This document shows, piece by piece, positions 16,882 through 26,407 of a DNA stretch of 64,000 bases (positions are counted from its first letter, which is position 1; every line of letters begins with the position of its first letter). Source of the DNA: Stenotrophomonas maltophilia (GTDB lineage Bacteria; Pseudomonadota; Gammaproteobacteria; Xanthomonadales; Xanthomonadaceae); the NCBI RefSeq assembly GCF_006974125.1, contig NZ_CP037858.1:1302001-1366000 (forward strand), given 5' to 3'. The notes under the pieces were generated by a model. That model was not told where the DNA came from. It saw nothing but the letters and a program-made list of their open reading frames with translations, and did not search any database. Made by a program: the position numbers and the translations under genes.

Positions 16882-19800
16882 TCAAGTTGTGGTCTGTCGT
16901 TTGGCGCGAGCCTGGATGATCGCTGCCACCAGCATGTCGCCGGTGACCGGCTTGCGCAGGAAACCATCGAAACCGGCAGCGAGCACCTGCGATTCGGCAT
17001 AGGCGTCGGAGCGGGCGGTCACCGCCACCAGTGGCAGCTCATAGCCCAGGGTGCGCAGCTGGCGGGCGATCGCAGTGCCGTCCAGCGCCGGCAGATCGAG
17101 ATCGAGCAGGCCCACATCAAAGCCATCGGTAGCGATCTCCGACAAAGCCCCCAGGCCATGCAGCACATGCACCACGTCATGGCCGCGGCTGCGCAGCAGG
17201 CCGGCGATGACCTCGGCCACGGTGGCATCGTCCTCCACCAGCAGGATGCGCAATGGCGGCAGTACCGGCAGTGCCGGCAGTGCCGGCACTTCGCCCGTGG
17301 CGGCTGCCTGCCGGGTCCAGGGCAGCGGCAACCGTACCCGGAAGCGCGCGCCCTTGCCTGGCTGGCTGTCCACTTCGATGCGCCCGCCCATCGCCACGGC
17401 CAGCTCCTGGCAGATCGCCAGGCCCAGCCCGCTGCCGCCATAACGCGAGGCCGTGCGCGGCCCCTCCGCCTGCTCGAATCGGTGGAACAGCCGCTCCTGC
17501 TGCTCGGCATTGATACCCGGGCCACTGTCGTGCACTTCGAAACAGAGACCGCCGCCGTTCTCTTCCAGGTGCACGGCCAGGCCGACATGGCCGCGTTCGG
17601 TGAACTTGATGGCATTGCCCAGCAGGTTGAGCAGGATCTGCCGCACGCGCATCTCGTCGCCACTGACGCTGATCGGGCCGGGCGGATCGTCGCCACGCTG
17701 GAAATCCAGCTTGCGCTGTTTCGCCATGGGCTGCATCAGCGCCTGCACCTGGTCGAGCAGGCCGGCCAGATCGAATGGGCGCAGATCCAGCTCCAGCCGG
17801 CCCGCCTCGATGCGTGCGAGGTCCAGGGCATCGTTGACCAACCGCAGCAGATGGCTACCGGCCTGCTGGATGGAGCCGGCATAGCTGCGCTGCACCGGGT
17901 CCAGCGACGTGGCCAGCAGCAACTCGCTCATGCCAAGCACACCGGTCATCGGCGTGCGCACTTCATGCCCCAGCGTGGCCAGGAACCGGCTCTTGGCCTG
18001 CGAGGCCTGTTCGGCCAGCTCCTGCTTGTGCACAGTCAACTGCCATTGCTGGCGACGGCGCAGGCGCGCACGGATCGACCAGACCAGGACGAGCAGCAGC
18101 AGCGAACCGATCAGGATGTAGCCGAAGATCGCCATGCCGCTGCGCCACCATGGTGGCAGCACCTTCACCTGCAGCTGCTGCGAAGGCGTCCATGCACCAT
18201 TGGCGGTGGCCGCCTGTACTTCGATGACGTAGCTGCCGGTGGGAAGTCGCGACAGCGTGCGCTGGCCGTCGCCGCCCTGCTCCACCCAGTTCTGGTCATA
18301 CCCGCGTACCCGGAAACGGTAGCGGTTGCCCTGTGGGTTGGCATACGACAGCAATCGTGCATCGATCTGCAGGTCGCGATCATCCGGTCCCAGCAGCAGG
18401 GTGCCGGCGTTCGGCAACGGCTGCCAGCCGCGCGCGTCATCGCGGCGCACGCGTACCTCGGCAATCACCAGCGACGACCCGGGCAGCACCACGTCGTCGG
18501 CATTCACATCGAAAGCGACAAGACCGGTCTGGGCCACGGCCAGCACGCGGCCATCTTCATTCACCGCCGGCGGCCGGCTGGTGAACTCGGCATCGGACAG
18601 GCCATCGCGTTCGTTGAACAACTGCAGGCGTCGTGCTTTCGGGTCCCAACGCAGCAGGCCGCGCGGCGTGGTCGCCCACACCCGGCCATTGTCGGCCAAT
18701 GCCAGGCCGCCCATGCTGACCGGCGGCACACCGGCACTTCCATCAATGCGCTGGATCAGGTGCAGGCTCATGCCATCCCACTGATAGCGCTCCAACGCGC
18801 CCTGGCGGGCCAGCCACAGCTGCTGCGGATCAACCCACACCAGATCGAAGATCAGCCCGCGCGAGACACCCGGCACCGCTTCGAAGCGACCGGCCTGCTC
18901 ACGCCAGATGCCCATTTCGCCCATCACCCATGCCTTGCCATGGGGATCGAAGCGGATCTGCTCGATGGGTGAATCGGCCGACTTGCGGAAATCGTCGAGC
19001 GGATAGCTGCGCAGCACCCGGCCATCTGCACTACGCAGCTGCAGGCCCAGATTCATCACCGAAAGCCAGACCGTGCCATCGGGTGCCTGCCGCATCAGGT
19101 CGATGCGCTGGCGCAGGTCGGCGCCTCCATCGATATGCCAATCGTGCAGCGCGCGGCTGGCCGGGTCATACACGGTGATGCGACCGGCACGCCCCAGCCA
19201 CAGGCGCCCGTCCGGCCGCGGCAGTACCGACCAGACCGCACCGCTGCCGATCTCACGGTCGCTGGCCAGCAGGCGCAATGTGCCGTGCGCATCCAGCTGG
19301 TACACGCCGTGTGCCGAACCCACGTAGTAGTTCTGGCCGTCACTGGCCGCACCCAGCAGGTACTGGCTGTCCAGCGGCTTGCCATCGAGCTGGTTCCAGA
19401 TCGAGAAGCGGCGCCACTCCGGTGGCAGGTACGCCAGGCCCTGGGTCAGCAGCGCCACCCACAATCCACCCTCATGGTCCTGCAGCAGGTCCAGCACACC
19501 GCTCTGTGCGGTAAGGAAACCACTGCCACGGTCGCCGTCGAGCCGCAACAGCGCACTGGCGTCGCCACGCAGCAGGCCGTCGGACGTGCCCGCCCAGTAG
19601 CCGCCCTGGCGATCGGCCAGAACCAGCGCCGAGCGCAGGCTGGCGCTGTCGCTCCAGCGCGGACGGCTGACCCGGTCCTGCGCATCGATGCGGTACAGGC
19701 CGTCGTTCTGGCTGCCGATCCAGATCGAGCCATCCGGATCGCGGCTCATCCGCAGTACGCTCAATGTGCCCAGCTCGCGCGGTGCCACGGGTTCGAAATC

Positions 19801-20433
19801 GCGGCCATTCCAGCGTGCCACCCCGGCCTCGGTACCGATCCACAGGCGCCCTTGTGCATCGACCAGGCTGCTGTAGATGGTATTGCTGGGCAGGCCGTCG
19901 GCGCGGGCGGGGTCGTGTTTGAAGAAGCGCAGGCTGCCGTCCTCCCCGAACCGGCAGATGCCCTGGCCGCTGGTGCCGATCCACAACGCATCCCCGGCGT
20001 AGGCCAGCGTCCAGAACTGGCCCAGGCAGGGGCCATTGACCGCATCAAAGGTCTTGAACCGTTCGCGGTCGGCATCCAGGCGGGCCACGCCCTTGCCGTT
20101 GATGCCCACCCACACGCGGTCCAGCGGATCGACCAGCAGGGTCTCGATCTCGTTGCCGGGCAACGAACCGGGCTGTTCCGGATCATGCTCCCAGACCCGC
20201 AGCGAGCTGCCGTCGTAGCGCACCAGCCCGCCATCGGTCGCAGCCCATACATGGCCCTGGCGGTCCTCGGCCAGCGCCAGCACCATGCGCGAAGGCATGC
20301 CTTCGGCGGCACCGAAGCGCCGCAGGCGTGGTGTTTCAGCCATGTCCAGGGCCGCAGCCGCCGTGGCAGACGCCAACAGCAGCAGCCCCGTTGCCGCGAT
20401 GCCCAGGCACCACAGGCGCCAGCTGCTCGTCAT
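16882..20433 (-). CDS. hybrid sensor histidine kinase with periplasmic propeller (copy 2)
   Basis: 1183 residues with the same order as copy 1: signal peptide ([19 protein letters not shown]), propeller repeats ([57 protein letters not shown]), Y_Y_Y ([20 protein letters not shown]), TM ([19 protein letters not shown]), His[17 protein letters not shown], HATPase [10 protein letters not shown] and GGSGLGLAI, and receiver [10 protein letters not shown] / [11 protein letters not shown] / FLRKPVTG. Starts at ATG 20433 behind a GGGGG/AGG-rich leader. 95 bp separate its stop from the GTG of copy 1, so the two are likely co-transcribed. Confidence 0.9.
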   Translation of the reverse strand: MTSSWRLWCLGIAATGLLLLASATAAAALDMAETPRLRRFGAAEGMPSRMVLALAEDRQGHVWAATDGGLVRYDGSSLRVWEHDPEQPGSLPGNEIETLLVDPLDRVWVGINGKGVARLDADRERFKTFDAVNGPCLGQFWTLAYAGDALWIGTSGQGICRFGEDGSLRFFKHDPARADGLPSNTIYSSLVDAQGRLWIGTEAGVARWNGRDFEPVAPRELGTLSVLRMSRDPDGSIWIGSQNDGLYRIDAQDRVSRPRWSDSASLRSALVLADRQGGYWAGTSDGLLRGDASALLRLDGDRGSGFLTAQSGVLDLLQDHEGGLWVALLTQGLAYLPPEWRRFSIWNQLDGKPLDSQYLLGAASDGQNYYVGSAHGVYQLDAHGTLRLLASDREIGSGAVWSVLPRPDGRLWLGRAGRITVYDPASRALHDWHIDGGADLRQRIDLMRQAPDGTVWLSVMNLGLQLRSADGRVLRSYPLDDFRKSADSPIEQIRFDPHGKAWVMGEMGIWREQAGRFEAVPGVSRGLIFDLVWVDPQQLWLARQGALERYQWDGMSLHLIQRIDGSAGVPPVSMGGLALADNGRVWATTPRGLLRWDPKARRLQLFNERDGLSDAEFTSRPPAVNEDGRVLAVAQTGLVAFDVNADDVVLPGSSLVIAEVRVRRDDARGWQPLPNAGTLLLGPDDRDLQIDARLLSYANPQGNRYRFRVRGYDQNWVEQGGDGQRTLSRLPTGSYVIEVQAATANGAWTPSQQLQVKVLPPWWRSGMAIFGYILIGSLLLLVLVWSIRARLRRRQQWQLTVHKQELAEQASQAKSRFLATLGHEVRTPMTGVLGMSELLLATSLDPVQRSYAGSIQQAGSHLLRLVNDALDLARIEAGRLELDLRPFDLAGLLDQVQALMQPMAKQRKLDFQRGDDPPGPISVSGDEMRVRQILLNLLGNAIKFTERGHVGLAVHLEENGGGLCFEVHDSGPGINAEQQERLFHRFEQAEGPRTASRYGGSGLGLAICQELAVAMGGRIEVDSQPGKGARFRVRLPLPWTRQAAATGEVPALPALPVLPPLRILLVEDDATVAEVIAGLLRSRGHDVVHVLHGLGALSEIATDGFDVGLLDLDLPALDGTAIARQLRTLGYELPLVAVTARSDAYAESQVLAAGFDGFLRKPVTGDMLVAAIIQARAKRQTTT

Positions 20434-20477
20434 CCTGAACCCCCTGTCCTGTCCCGATTGTCACACAGGGCCGGGGT

Positions 20478-20533
20478 CATGGCTGCAACAGCCTGTTGCC
20501 GGGGCAGGACCACCACGAACTGTTGCAGCCATG
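20478..20533. promoter_or_regulatory. 14-bp perfect inverted repeat between divergent genes
   Basis: CATGGCTGCAACAG (20478-20491) and CTGTTGCAGCCATG (20520-20533) are perfect inverted copies 28 nt apart, in the 164-bp gap between the divergent kinase copy 2 and the first yceI gene. The left copy also makes a small GCAACAG/CTGTTGC fold. It could be an operator for either gene or a leader hairpin; nothing further supports a regulator. Confidence 0.5.
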
Positions 20534-20597
20534 CACGCATCGTTGGCAGGGGCCTGTGCGTATGATCACAGCGTCCCCCTTCCGGAGCCCGCCATCG

Positions 20598-21230
20598 ATG
20601 CGTCCCTGCCTGGCCCTGCTGCCGATGCTGCTCGCCACCGCCCCCGCCTGGGCGGACGCAGACACCTACCGCCTCGATCCGGTGCACACGCGGGTGCTGT
20701 TCAGCATCGACCACGCCGGCTATTCGCAGGCCATGGGTACGGTGTCCGGCAGCGAGGGCCGCCTGCAGTTCGATCCCGACAACTGGCGCGGTGCCACCCT
20801 GGATGTCGAAGTCCCAGTCTCGCGGTTGGACCTTGGTGACGCCAAATGGAACCAGGCCACGCTGGCCCGCAGCCTTCTGGATGGCGAGCGTTTCCCAAAG
20901 GCACACTTCGTCTCCAACCGGGTCGAACCGATCGATGCCAAGCGCGCCCACGTGATCGGCACGCTGACCCTGCGTGGGGTCAGCCAGGAAATCACGCTGG
21001 ATGTGACCCTCAACGCCATCAAGCGCTACCCGCTCCCCCCGTTCCGACGCACCGCCGGCTTCTCCGCCAGCACCACACTGAGCCGGCGTGCGTTCGGCAT
21101 CACCGCCTGGCCGGGCGTCATCGGTGATGCAGTACAGCTGAGGATCGAGGCTGAAGCCACCCTCGACCGCAGCGACGCCCCGGGAACTCCCGCTCCCGTT
21201 CCGCACTCCGACCCCAAGACGGCCCCCTAG
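20598..21230 (+). CDS. YceI-family periplasmic protein (copy 1)
   Basis: 210 residues: signal peptide MRPCLALLPMLLATAPAWAD, then the lipocalin-like YceI domain (DTYRLDPVHTRVLFSIDHAG, LDVEVPVSRLDLGD, TLTLRGVSQEITLDVTLN, TTLSRRAFGITAWPGVIGD). YceI proteins bind polyprenoid or ubiquinone-like lipids in the periplasm. GGAG stands 10 nt before ATG 20598. First of a compact yceI-b561-yceI operon (10-bp and 3-bp gaps). Proline-rich tail after residue about 190. Confidence 0.88.
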   Translation: MRPCLALLPMLLATAPAWADADTYRLDPVHTRVLFSIDHAGYSQAMGTVSGSEGRLQFDPDNWRGATLDVEVPVSRLDLGDAKWNQATLARSLLDGERFPKAHFVSNRVEPIDAKRAHVIGTLTLRGVSQEITLDVTLNAIKRYPLPPFRRTAGFSASTTLSRRAFGITAWPGVIGDAVQLRIEAEATLDRSDAPGTPAPVPHSDPKTAP

Positions 21231-21240
21231 AGGACCCTTC

Positions 21241-21813
21241 ATGACCGCCAAGAACACCCCCGCCGCCTGGGGGAGTGTCAGCCAGATCCTGCATTGGTTG
21301 ATCGCACTGCTGATCCTCGCCCTCGGCGTGGTCGGCCTGACCATGGGTGAACTGCCCAAGACGCCCAAGTACTTCTGGGTCTACACCGCGCACAAATCGA
21401 TCGGCATCACCGTGCTTGCGCTGGTACTGTTCCGCCTCGGCTGGCGCCTGTATGCCGGCGCGCCCAAGCCGGTGCCGGGCGTGCCCAGCTGGCAGGAACG
21501 CATCGCCAGCGCCACCCACGTGCTGCTGTATGTGCTGATGTTCGCCATCCCGCTGTCGGGCTGGCTGTACGACTCGGCCAGCGGCCTGCGCCCGTTCCGC
21601 TGGTTCGGTCTGGTCGACGTGCCCAAGCTGAGCGGTCCCGACCCGCAGGTTGTCGCGGTATCGCATGCCATCCACGAATACGGCTTCTGGCTGTTGATCG
21701 CGGTGGTGCTGGCCCATGCCGGCGCTGCCTTCTACCACCACCTGTTCCAGCGCGATGCGACCTTGTCCCGCATGTTGCCGCGCGGCTGGCTTGCCTCCCC
21801 TCAGAAGGACTGA
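21241..21813 (+). CDS. cytochrome b561
   Basis: 190-residue inner-membrane di-heme-type protein with four TM helices: SQILHWLIALLILALGVVGL, HKSIGITVLALVLFRLGWRL, ATHVLLYVLMFAIPLSGWLY and HAIHEYGFWLLIAVVLAHAG. Heme-ligand candidates are the His residues in ILHW, AHKS, THVLLY and LAHAGAA. Likely passes electrons between membrane quinone and a periplasmic partner; flanking YceI proteins suggest a quinone-type ligand. AGAGGA precedes the ATG. Confidence 0.9.
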   Translation: MTAKNTPAAWGSVSQILHWLIALLILALGVVGLTMGELPKTPKYFWVYTAHKSIGITVLALVLFRLGWRLYAGAPKPVPGVPSWQERIASATHVLLYVLMFAIPLSGWLYDSASGLRPFRWFGLVDVPKLSGPDPQVVAVSHAIHEYGFWLLIAVVLAHAGAAFYHHLFQRDATLSRMLPRGWLASPQKD

Positions 21814-21816
21814 CCG

Positions 21817-22389
21817 ATGAACCTGAAACTGACCACTCCGGCCGCCGTGGCCGCCGCCCTGGCCGGCATGCTGGCCACCGCCCCGGTGCTCGCCGCCGAC
21901 TACGCGCAGGCCCCCGGCGCCGGCTCGATCCTGGTGTTCGCCACCAAGTACGACGGCGAAGTGTTCACCGGCAGCTTCCCGGGCTTTGCCACCAAGCTCA
22001 GCTTCGACCCGGCCAATCCGGCCGCCGGTTCGCTGGACGTGGTGATCCCGCTGGCCGGTGCCAAGAGCGGCAACAGCGACCGTGACTCGACCCTGCAGAC
22101 CGCCGACTTCTTCAATGTTGGCAAGTTCGCCACCGCACGCTACACCGCCAAGGGCTTCCGCGCGGTGGGCAATGACCAGTTCGCCGCCGATGGCACACTG
22201 GAACTGCGAGGCGTCAGCAAGCCGGTCACCCTCACCTTCACCTGGAAGCCGGGCACCCAGCCGGTGCTGACCGGCAAGGCCACGGTCAAGCGCCTGGACT
22301 TCGGCGTCGGCGGCGGCGACTGGGCCGACACCAAGACCATCCCGGACGAAACCGCGATCAGCACGATCGTGAAGTTCGACGCGAAATAA
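21817..22389 (+). CDS. YceI-family periplasmic protein (copy 2)
   Basis: 190 residues; signal peptide through ATAPVLAAD, then YceI domain: SILVFATKYDGEVFTGSFPG, LDVVIPLAGAKSGNSDRDST, GTLELRGVSKPVTLTFTWKP and a C-terminal TKTIPDETAISTIVKFDAK. Differs clearly from copy 1, so it is an old duplication or independent recruit rather than a recent copy. Three bp after the b561 stop, with AGAAGGA upstream; a REP pair follows. Confidence 0.9.
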   Translation: MNLKLTTPAAVAAALAGMLATAPVLAADYAQAPGAGSILVFATKYDGEVFTGSFPGFATKLSFDPANPAAGSLDVVIPLAGAKSGNSDRDSTLQTADFFNVGKFATARYTAKGFRAVGNDQFAADGTLELRGVSKPVTLTFTWKPGTQPVLTGKATVKRLDFGVGGGDWADTKTIPDETAISTIVKFDAK

Positions 22390-22399
22390 ATCGCCTCTG

Positions 22400-22464
22400 G
22401 TAGTGCCGGCCGCTGGCCGGCATCACCGGGCATGGCGGGGTTGCCGGCCAGCGGCCGGCACTAC
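22400..22464. repeat. SMAG/REP-type inverted pair
   Basis: GTAGTGCCGGCCGCTGGCCG at the left and its inverted partner ending CCAGCGGCCGGCACTAC. Lies between convergent yceI copy 2 (+) and the glutaredoxin-like gene (-), and its right foot provides the latter's TAG stop (22461-22463). Confidence 0.87.
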
Positions 22465-22691
22465 CGATCGACGGCCAGCCAGGCCTGAACCGTGGCCGCG
22501 TCGAACGGCCAGTCCAGCTCACGACCGCCGGTCTCGTCACGCAGCACCGGCACCCGTGCGCCGTAGCGCGCTTCCAGCGCCGGCTGATCGTCCAGGAACA
22601 CCGATTCGAATTCCGGCGCCCGCGCCTTGGCCAGCTCGGCCAGGGCCATGTCGCACAGATGGCAGTCGTCGCGCTGGAACAGGGTCAACAC
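22461..22691 (-). CDS. glutaredoxin-like (DUF836-type) thiol protein
   Basis: 76 residues: LTLFQRDDCHLCDMALAELA carries a CxxC (Cys-His-Leu-Cys) after the first strand, followed by FESVFLDDQPALEARYGARV and PVLRDETGGRELDWPFD, a thioredoxin-fold small glutaredoxin. The GTG at 22691 is chosen because GAGGGAG lies 8 nt upstream; a longer frame reaches past the sdaA start and is unlikely. Divergent from sdaA. The TAG stop is contributed by the GTAG repeat. Confidence 0.8.
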   Translation of the reverse strand: MLTLFQRDDCHLCDMALAELAKARAPEFESVFLDDQPALEARYGARVPVLRDETGGRELDWPFDAATVQAWLAVDR

Positions 22692-22791
22692 CGGTTTTGC
22701 TCCCTCTGCCGAAATGCTGCGCCGCAGCCATGGAAGTGCGGCATGAACCGCTAGAATAGCGATCTCCTCCGGTACCCGCAGTACGGCAACC

Positions 22792-24174
22792 ATGGCTGTC
22801 AGCACGTTCGACGTTTTCAAGATCGGCATTGGCCCGAGCTCCTCGCACACCGTCGGGCCGATGAAGGCCGCCGAGCGATTCATCCATCGCTGGCTGCTCG
22901 ACCCGGGCCGCCTGCACGAGGTCGCGCGCATCCGCGCCGATGTCTATGGCTCGCTGGCCTTGACCGGCCGCGGCCATGGCACCGACAAGGCGATCCTGCT
23001 GGGCCTGGAAGGCCAGCGGCCGAACCTGATCGACCCGGACATCATCCCGGCCACGCTGGAGCGCATCCGCAGCAGCAAGCGCATCCAGCTGATGGGCCAG
23101 CATGAGATCGCCTTCGACGAGAAGCGCGACCTCGGCATGAACAAGCGCCAGAAGCTGCCGTACCACACCAACGGCATGCGTTTCACCGCGTACAACGCCG
23201 ACGACGAAGTGATCGCCACCCGCGATTACTACTCGGTCGGTGGCGGCTTCGTGGTCAACCAGGACGACGCGGCCGATGACCGCATCGTGCCCGATGAAAC
23301 CCCGCTGCCCTACCCGTTCAAGAGCGGCGACGAACTGCTGGCACAGACCGCACGCAGCGGCCTGAGCATTGCCCAGCTGATGTTCGAGAACGAAAAGTGC
23401 TGGCGCAGCGAAGACGAGATCCGCGCCAACCTGCGCGAGATCTGGAGCGCGATGCAGTCATGCGTCACCCGCGGCATCCGCGAGGAGGGCGTGCTGCCGG
23501 GTGGCCTGAAGGTGGGCCGCCGTGCACCGGCGCTGTACCGCGAGCTGTCGTCGAAGCCGGAAGCGGCGATGCGCGATCCGCTGACCACGCTGGACTGGGT
23601 CAATCTGTACGCGCTGGCGGTGAACGAGGAAAACGCGGCCGGTGGCCGCGTGGTCACCGCGCCGACCAACGGTGCGGCCGGCGTGCTGCCGGCGGTGCTG
23701 CACTACTTCGATCGCTTCTGCCCGGGTGCCAACGAACAGCGCGTATTCGACTTCCTGCTGACCTCGGCAGCGATCGGCATCCTGTACAAGGAAAACGCCT
23801 CGATCTCCGGCGCCGAAGTGGGCTGCCAGGGTGAAGTGGGCGTGGCCTGCTCGATGGCGGCCGGCGGCCTGGTCGCGGCGCTGGGTGGCAATCCCAGCCA
23901 GATCGAGAACGCCGCGGAAATCGGCATGGAACACAACCTTGGCCTGACCTGCGACCCGATCGGTGGCCTGGTGCAGATCCCCTGCATCGAACGCAATGCG
24001 ATGGGCGCGGTGAAGGCCATCAACGCCTCGCGCATGGCGATGCGTGGCGACGGCAAGCACAAGGTGTCGCTGGACAAGGTCATCAAGACCATGCGCGATA
24101 CCGGCCGTGACATGCAGGACAAGTACAAGGAAACCAGCCGCGGTGGGCTGGCGGTGAACGTCATCGAGTGCTGA
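22792..24174 (+). CDS. sdaA: L-serine dehydratase (iron-sulfur)
   Basis: Deaminates L-serine to pyruvate. 460 residues: beta domain ([20 protein letters not shown], about 8-27; [17 protein letters not shown]) and alpha domain with Fe-S cysteines in [19 protein letters not shown] (about 343-361) and in [19 protein letters not shown] (about 384-402). Single-chain type as in E. coli SdaA. Start 22792 gives [11 protein letters not shown] short palindromic repeat follows. Confidence 0.96.
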   Translation: MAVSTFDVFKIGIGPSSSHTVGPMKAAERFIHRWLLDPGRLHEVARIRADVYGSLALTGRGHGTDKAILLGLEGQRPNLIDPDIIPATLERIRSSKRIQLMGQHEIAFDEKRDLGMNKRQKLPYHTNGMRFTAYNADDEVIATRDYYSVGGGFVVNQDDAADDRIVPDETPLPYPFKSGDELLAQTARSGLSIAQLMFENEKCWRSEDEIRANLREIWSAMQSCVTRGIREEGVLPGGLKVGRRAPALYRELSSKPEAAMRDPLTTLDWVNLYALAVNEENAAGGRVVTAPTNGAAGVLPAVLHYFDRFCPGANEQRVFDFLLTSAAIGILYKENASISGAEVGCQGEVGVACSMAAGGLVAALGGNPSQIENAAEIGMEHNLGLTCDPIGGLVQIPCIERNAMGAVKAINASRMAMRGDGKHKVSLDKVIKTMRDTGRDMQDKYKETSRGGLAVNVIEC

Positions 24175-24177
24175 GGT

Positions 24178-24205
24178 GTCGAGCCGGGCCCATGCTCGGC
24201 TCTAC
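24178..24205. repeat. single SMAG/REP-type palindrome
   Basis: GTCGAGCCGGGCCCATGCTC... ending CTCGGCTCTAC, a degenerate palindrome with a CTAC foot, beginning directly after the sdaA stop (3 bp). Unpaired copy. Confidence 0.7.
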
Positions 24206-24267
24206 ATCGGACGACACCGTCACTGCGTTCCGGTTAGGCTCGGGGCTCCCCTACCCAGGACTGCCCC

Positions 24268-25263
24268 ATGCGCGTGATCGCTGCCGCCCTGCTTGCCTGC
24301 CTTCCGCTGCCCGCCCTGGCCGCGCCCACTTACGGGCCGCGGCTTGAGGGCTTCGATTACGGCTATCCGGTAAAGACCTTCGCGCTGGAATCGCAGCGGC
24401 AGCCGCTGGAAATGGCCTACCTGGACATCGCGCCGAAGAAGACACCGGTCGGCGTCGTGGTGCTTCTGCATGGCAAGAATTTCTGTGCGGCCACCTGGAA
24501 GGAATCGATCAAGCCACTGATCGCAGCCGGCTACCGGGTGATTGCCCCGGACCAGGTGGGCTTCTGCAAGTCCAGCAAGCCCGAGCGCTACCAGTACTCG
24601 TTCGCGCAGCTGGCCGCCAACACCCATGCGTTGCTGCAGCAACTGCAGCTGGGTGATGTGCCGGTACACCTGGTAGGCCACTCCATGGGCGGCATGTTGG
24701 CGGTGCGCTACGCGCTGATGTACCCGCAGGACCTGCGCAGCCTGTCGCTGGTCAACCCGATCGGGCTGGAAGACTGGAAGGCACTTGGCGTGCCATGGCG
24801 CAGCGTGGATGCCTGGTATGCCGGCGAAATGAACATCAGCTATGACAGCATCCGGCGCTACCAGCTGGAGGTGTACTACGACGGCAAATGGAAGCCGGCC
24901 TACGAGCCGTGGGCACGCATGCAGTCGGGCATGTACGAAGGCCCGGGCAAGCAGGCCGTTGCCTGGAGCCAGGCGCTGGCCTCGGACATGGTGTTCAACC
25001 AGCCGGTGGTCTACGAACTCAAGAATGTGCAGGTGCCGACCACGTTGTTCATCGGCCAGAAGGACCGCACCGCGATCGGCCGCGACCTGGCGCCGCCGCA
25101 GGTGAAGGCGACGCTGGGCAACTACCCGGTGCTTGGCAAGGCTGCGGCCGCAGCGATTCCCGGCTCGAACCTGGTCGAGTTCGCCGACCTGGGGCATTCG
25201 CCGCAGGTGCAGGACCCGAAGCAGTTCAATGCGGCGTTGTTGAAGGCACTGAAGGGGCGTTGA
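24268..25263 (+). CDS. exported alpha/beta hydrolase
   Basis: 331 residues with a signal peptide (MRVIAAALLACLPLPALAAP). Hydrolase landmarks: oxyanion region VVLLHGKNFCAATW (about 68-81), DQVGFCKSSKP (about 95-105), nucleophile elbow VGHSMGGM (about 136-143) and C-terminal DLGHSPQVQDP with the catalytic His. Periplasmic esterase/hydrolase of unknown substrate. Convergent with hom; a REP pair separates them. Confidence 0.85.
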   Translation: MRVIAAALLACLPLPALAAPTYGPRLEGFDYGYPVKTFALESQRQPLEMAYLDIAPKKTPVGVVVLLHGKNFCAATWKESIKPLIAAGYRVIAPDQVGFCKSSKPERYQYSFAQLAANTHALLQQLQLGDVPVHLVGHSMGGMLAVRYALMYPQDLRSLSLVNPIGLEDWKALGVPWRSVDAWYAGEMNISYDSIRRYQLEVYYDGKWKPAYEPWARMQSGMYEGPGKQAVAWSQALASDMVFNQPVVYELKNVQVPTTLFIGQKDRTAIGRDLAPPQVKATLGNYPVLGKAAAAAIPGSNLVEFADLGHSPQVQDPKQFNAALLKALKGR

Positions 25264-25274
25264 GGTTCCCTGTC

Positions 25275-25335
25275 CGCCGGGCATGGCCCGGCGCTACCCG
25301 TGCCGATCCTGATAACGCCGGGCCATGCCCGGCGA
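25275..25335. repeat. SMAG/REP-type pair between convergent genes
   Basis: Palindromes at 25275-25297 (CGCCGGGCATGGCCCGGCG plus CTAC) and 25316-25334 (CGCCGGGCCATGCCCGGCG). Occupies most of the 76-bp gap between the hydrolase and hom stops, suited to bidirectional termination. Confidence 0.8.
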
Positions 25336-25339
25336 TCCA

Positions 25340-26407
25340 TCAACCCACGATCCGCAACACATCATCCAGCAACGCGGCAGCGGTGACTTCCGCCCCCGCA
25401 CCCGGCCCCTGGATCAACAGCGGCTGGCGACAGTAGCGATCACTGTGGATCGCCACGCGATTGTCGGTGCCCGCACCCTGCGCCAGCGGGTGATCCACAG
25501 GCAGCTCACGCAGGCCCACCTGCGCGCCATCGCCATCAACACGGCCAACGAAACGCAGCACGCGGCCGTTGTCGCGCGCCTGCTGCCAGCGCGCCTGCAG
25601 CGGCGCATCCAGTTGTTCCAACGCCGCCACGGCATCTTCCAGTGGCAGTGCTGCGAGCGCTTCAGGCACCAGCGAATCCACCTGCACCTGCGCGGCATCC
25701 AGCGCCAGCCCGCTGCTGCGGGCCAGGATCAGCAGCTTGCGCCGCACGTCCTCGCCGGAAAGGTCCAGGCGCGGATCGGGCTCTGTGTAGCCGGCAGCCA
25801 GCGCCTCGCGCACCGCCGCCGAGAACGGCGACTGGCCGTCATAACGATGGAACAGCCAGGCCAGCGAGCCGGACAGCACACCTTCGATGGCATGGATGTG
25901 ATCGCCACCGGCCACCAGCGCACGCAGGCTGCTCAAAAGCGGCAGGCCGGCGCCGACCGTCGCGCTGTCGCCATAGCGTGCGCCACTGTCGGCACAGCTT
26001 TCCGCAATGGCCTGCGCGCGTGCCAGCTGCGCACCACGGCCCAGCTTGTTGGCGGTTACCACGTGCACGCCGCGCGCCAGCCACTGCACGTGACGCGCAG
26101 CCACATCCTCGCTGGCGGTGGCATCGACCACCACATCGCCGCGCTCGAGACCTTCGGTGCTGGCCCATGGCGGCGAATTCTGGCCATCACGCGGCGCACG
26201 CCGCGCCAGCTCCAGCGGCAACGCCAGGTCACGATCGATTTCCAGCGCAGTGCGTGAATTGGCCAGCCACTGCACGCTGGGCAGTTCCAGCCCACGCGCC
26301 CGCAATGCCTGGTAACGCTGCACGAAGGCCGAGCCGACCGTGCCGGTGCCGAGCAGCGCCAGGCGTCCCACGGCCAGCGCAGGAATTTCAGCGGCGAGCG
26401 CGCTCAT
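25340..26407 (-). CDS. hom: homoserine dehydrogenase
   Basis: Reduces aspartate semialdehyde to homoserine, precursor for MetX in the same operon. 355 residues: NAD(P)-binding GRLALLGTGTVGSAFVQRY (about 14-32), DATASEDVAARHVQWLARGV, VVTANKLGRGAQLA (about 117-130), and the catalytic region EGVLSGSLAWLF and GYTEPDPRLDLSGEDVRRK (about 226-244). No ACT or aspartokinase domain, so a monofunctional enzyme dedicated to methionine supply. ATGA overlap with the metB stop. Confidence 0.92.
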   Translation of the reverse strand: MSALAAEIPALAVGRLALLGTGTVGSAFVQRYQALRARGLELPSVQWLANSRTALEIDRDLALPLELARRAPRDGQNSPPWASTEGLERGDVVVDATASEDVAARHVQWLARGVHVVTANKLGRGAQLARAQAIAESCADSGARYGDSATVGAGLPLLSSLRALVAGGDHIHAIEGVLSGSLAWLFHRYDGQSPFSAAVREALAAGYTEPDPRLDLSGEDVRRKLLILARSSGLALDAAQVQVDSLVPEALAALPLEDAVAALEQLDAPLQARWQQARDNGRVLRFVGRVDGDGAQVGLRELPVDHPLAQGAGTDNRVAIHSDRYCRQPLLIQGPGAGAEVTAAALLDDVLRIVG

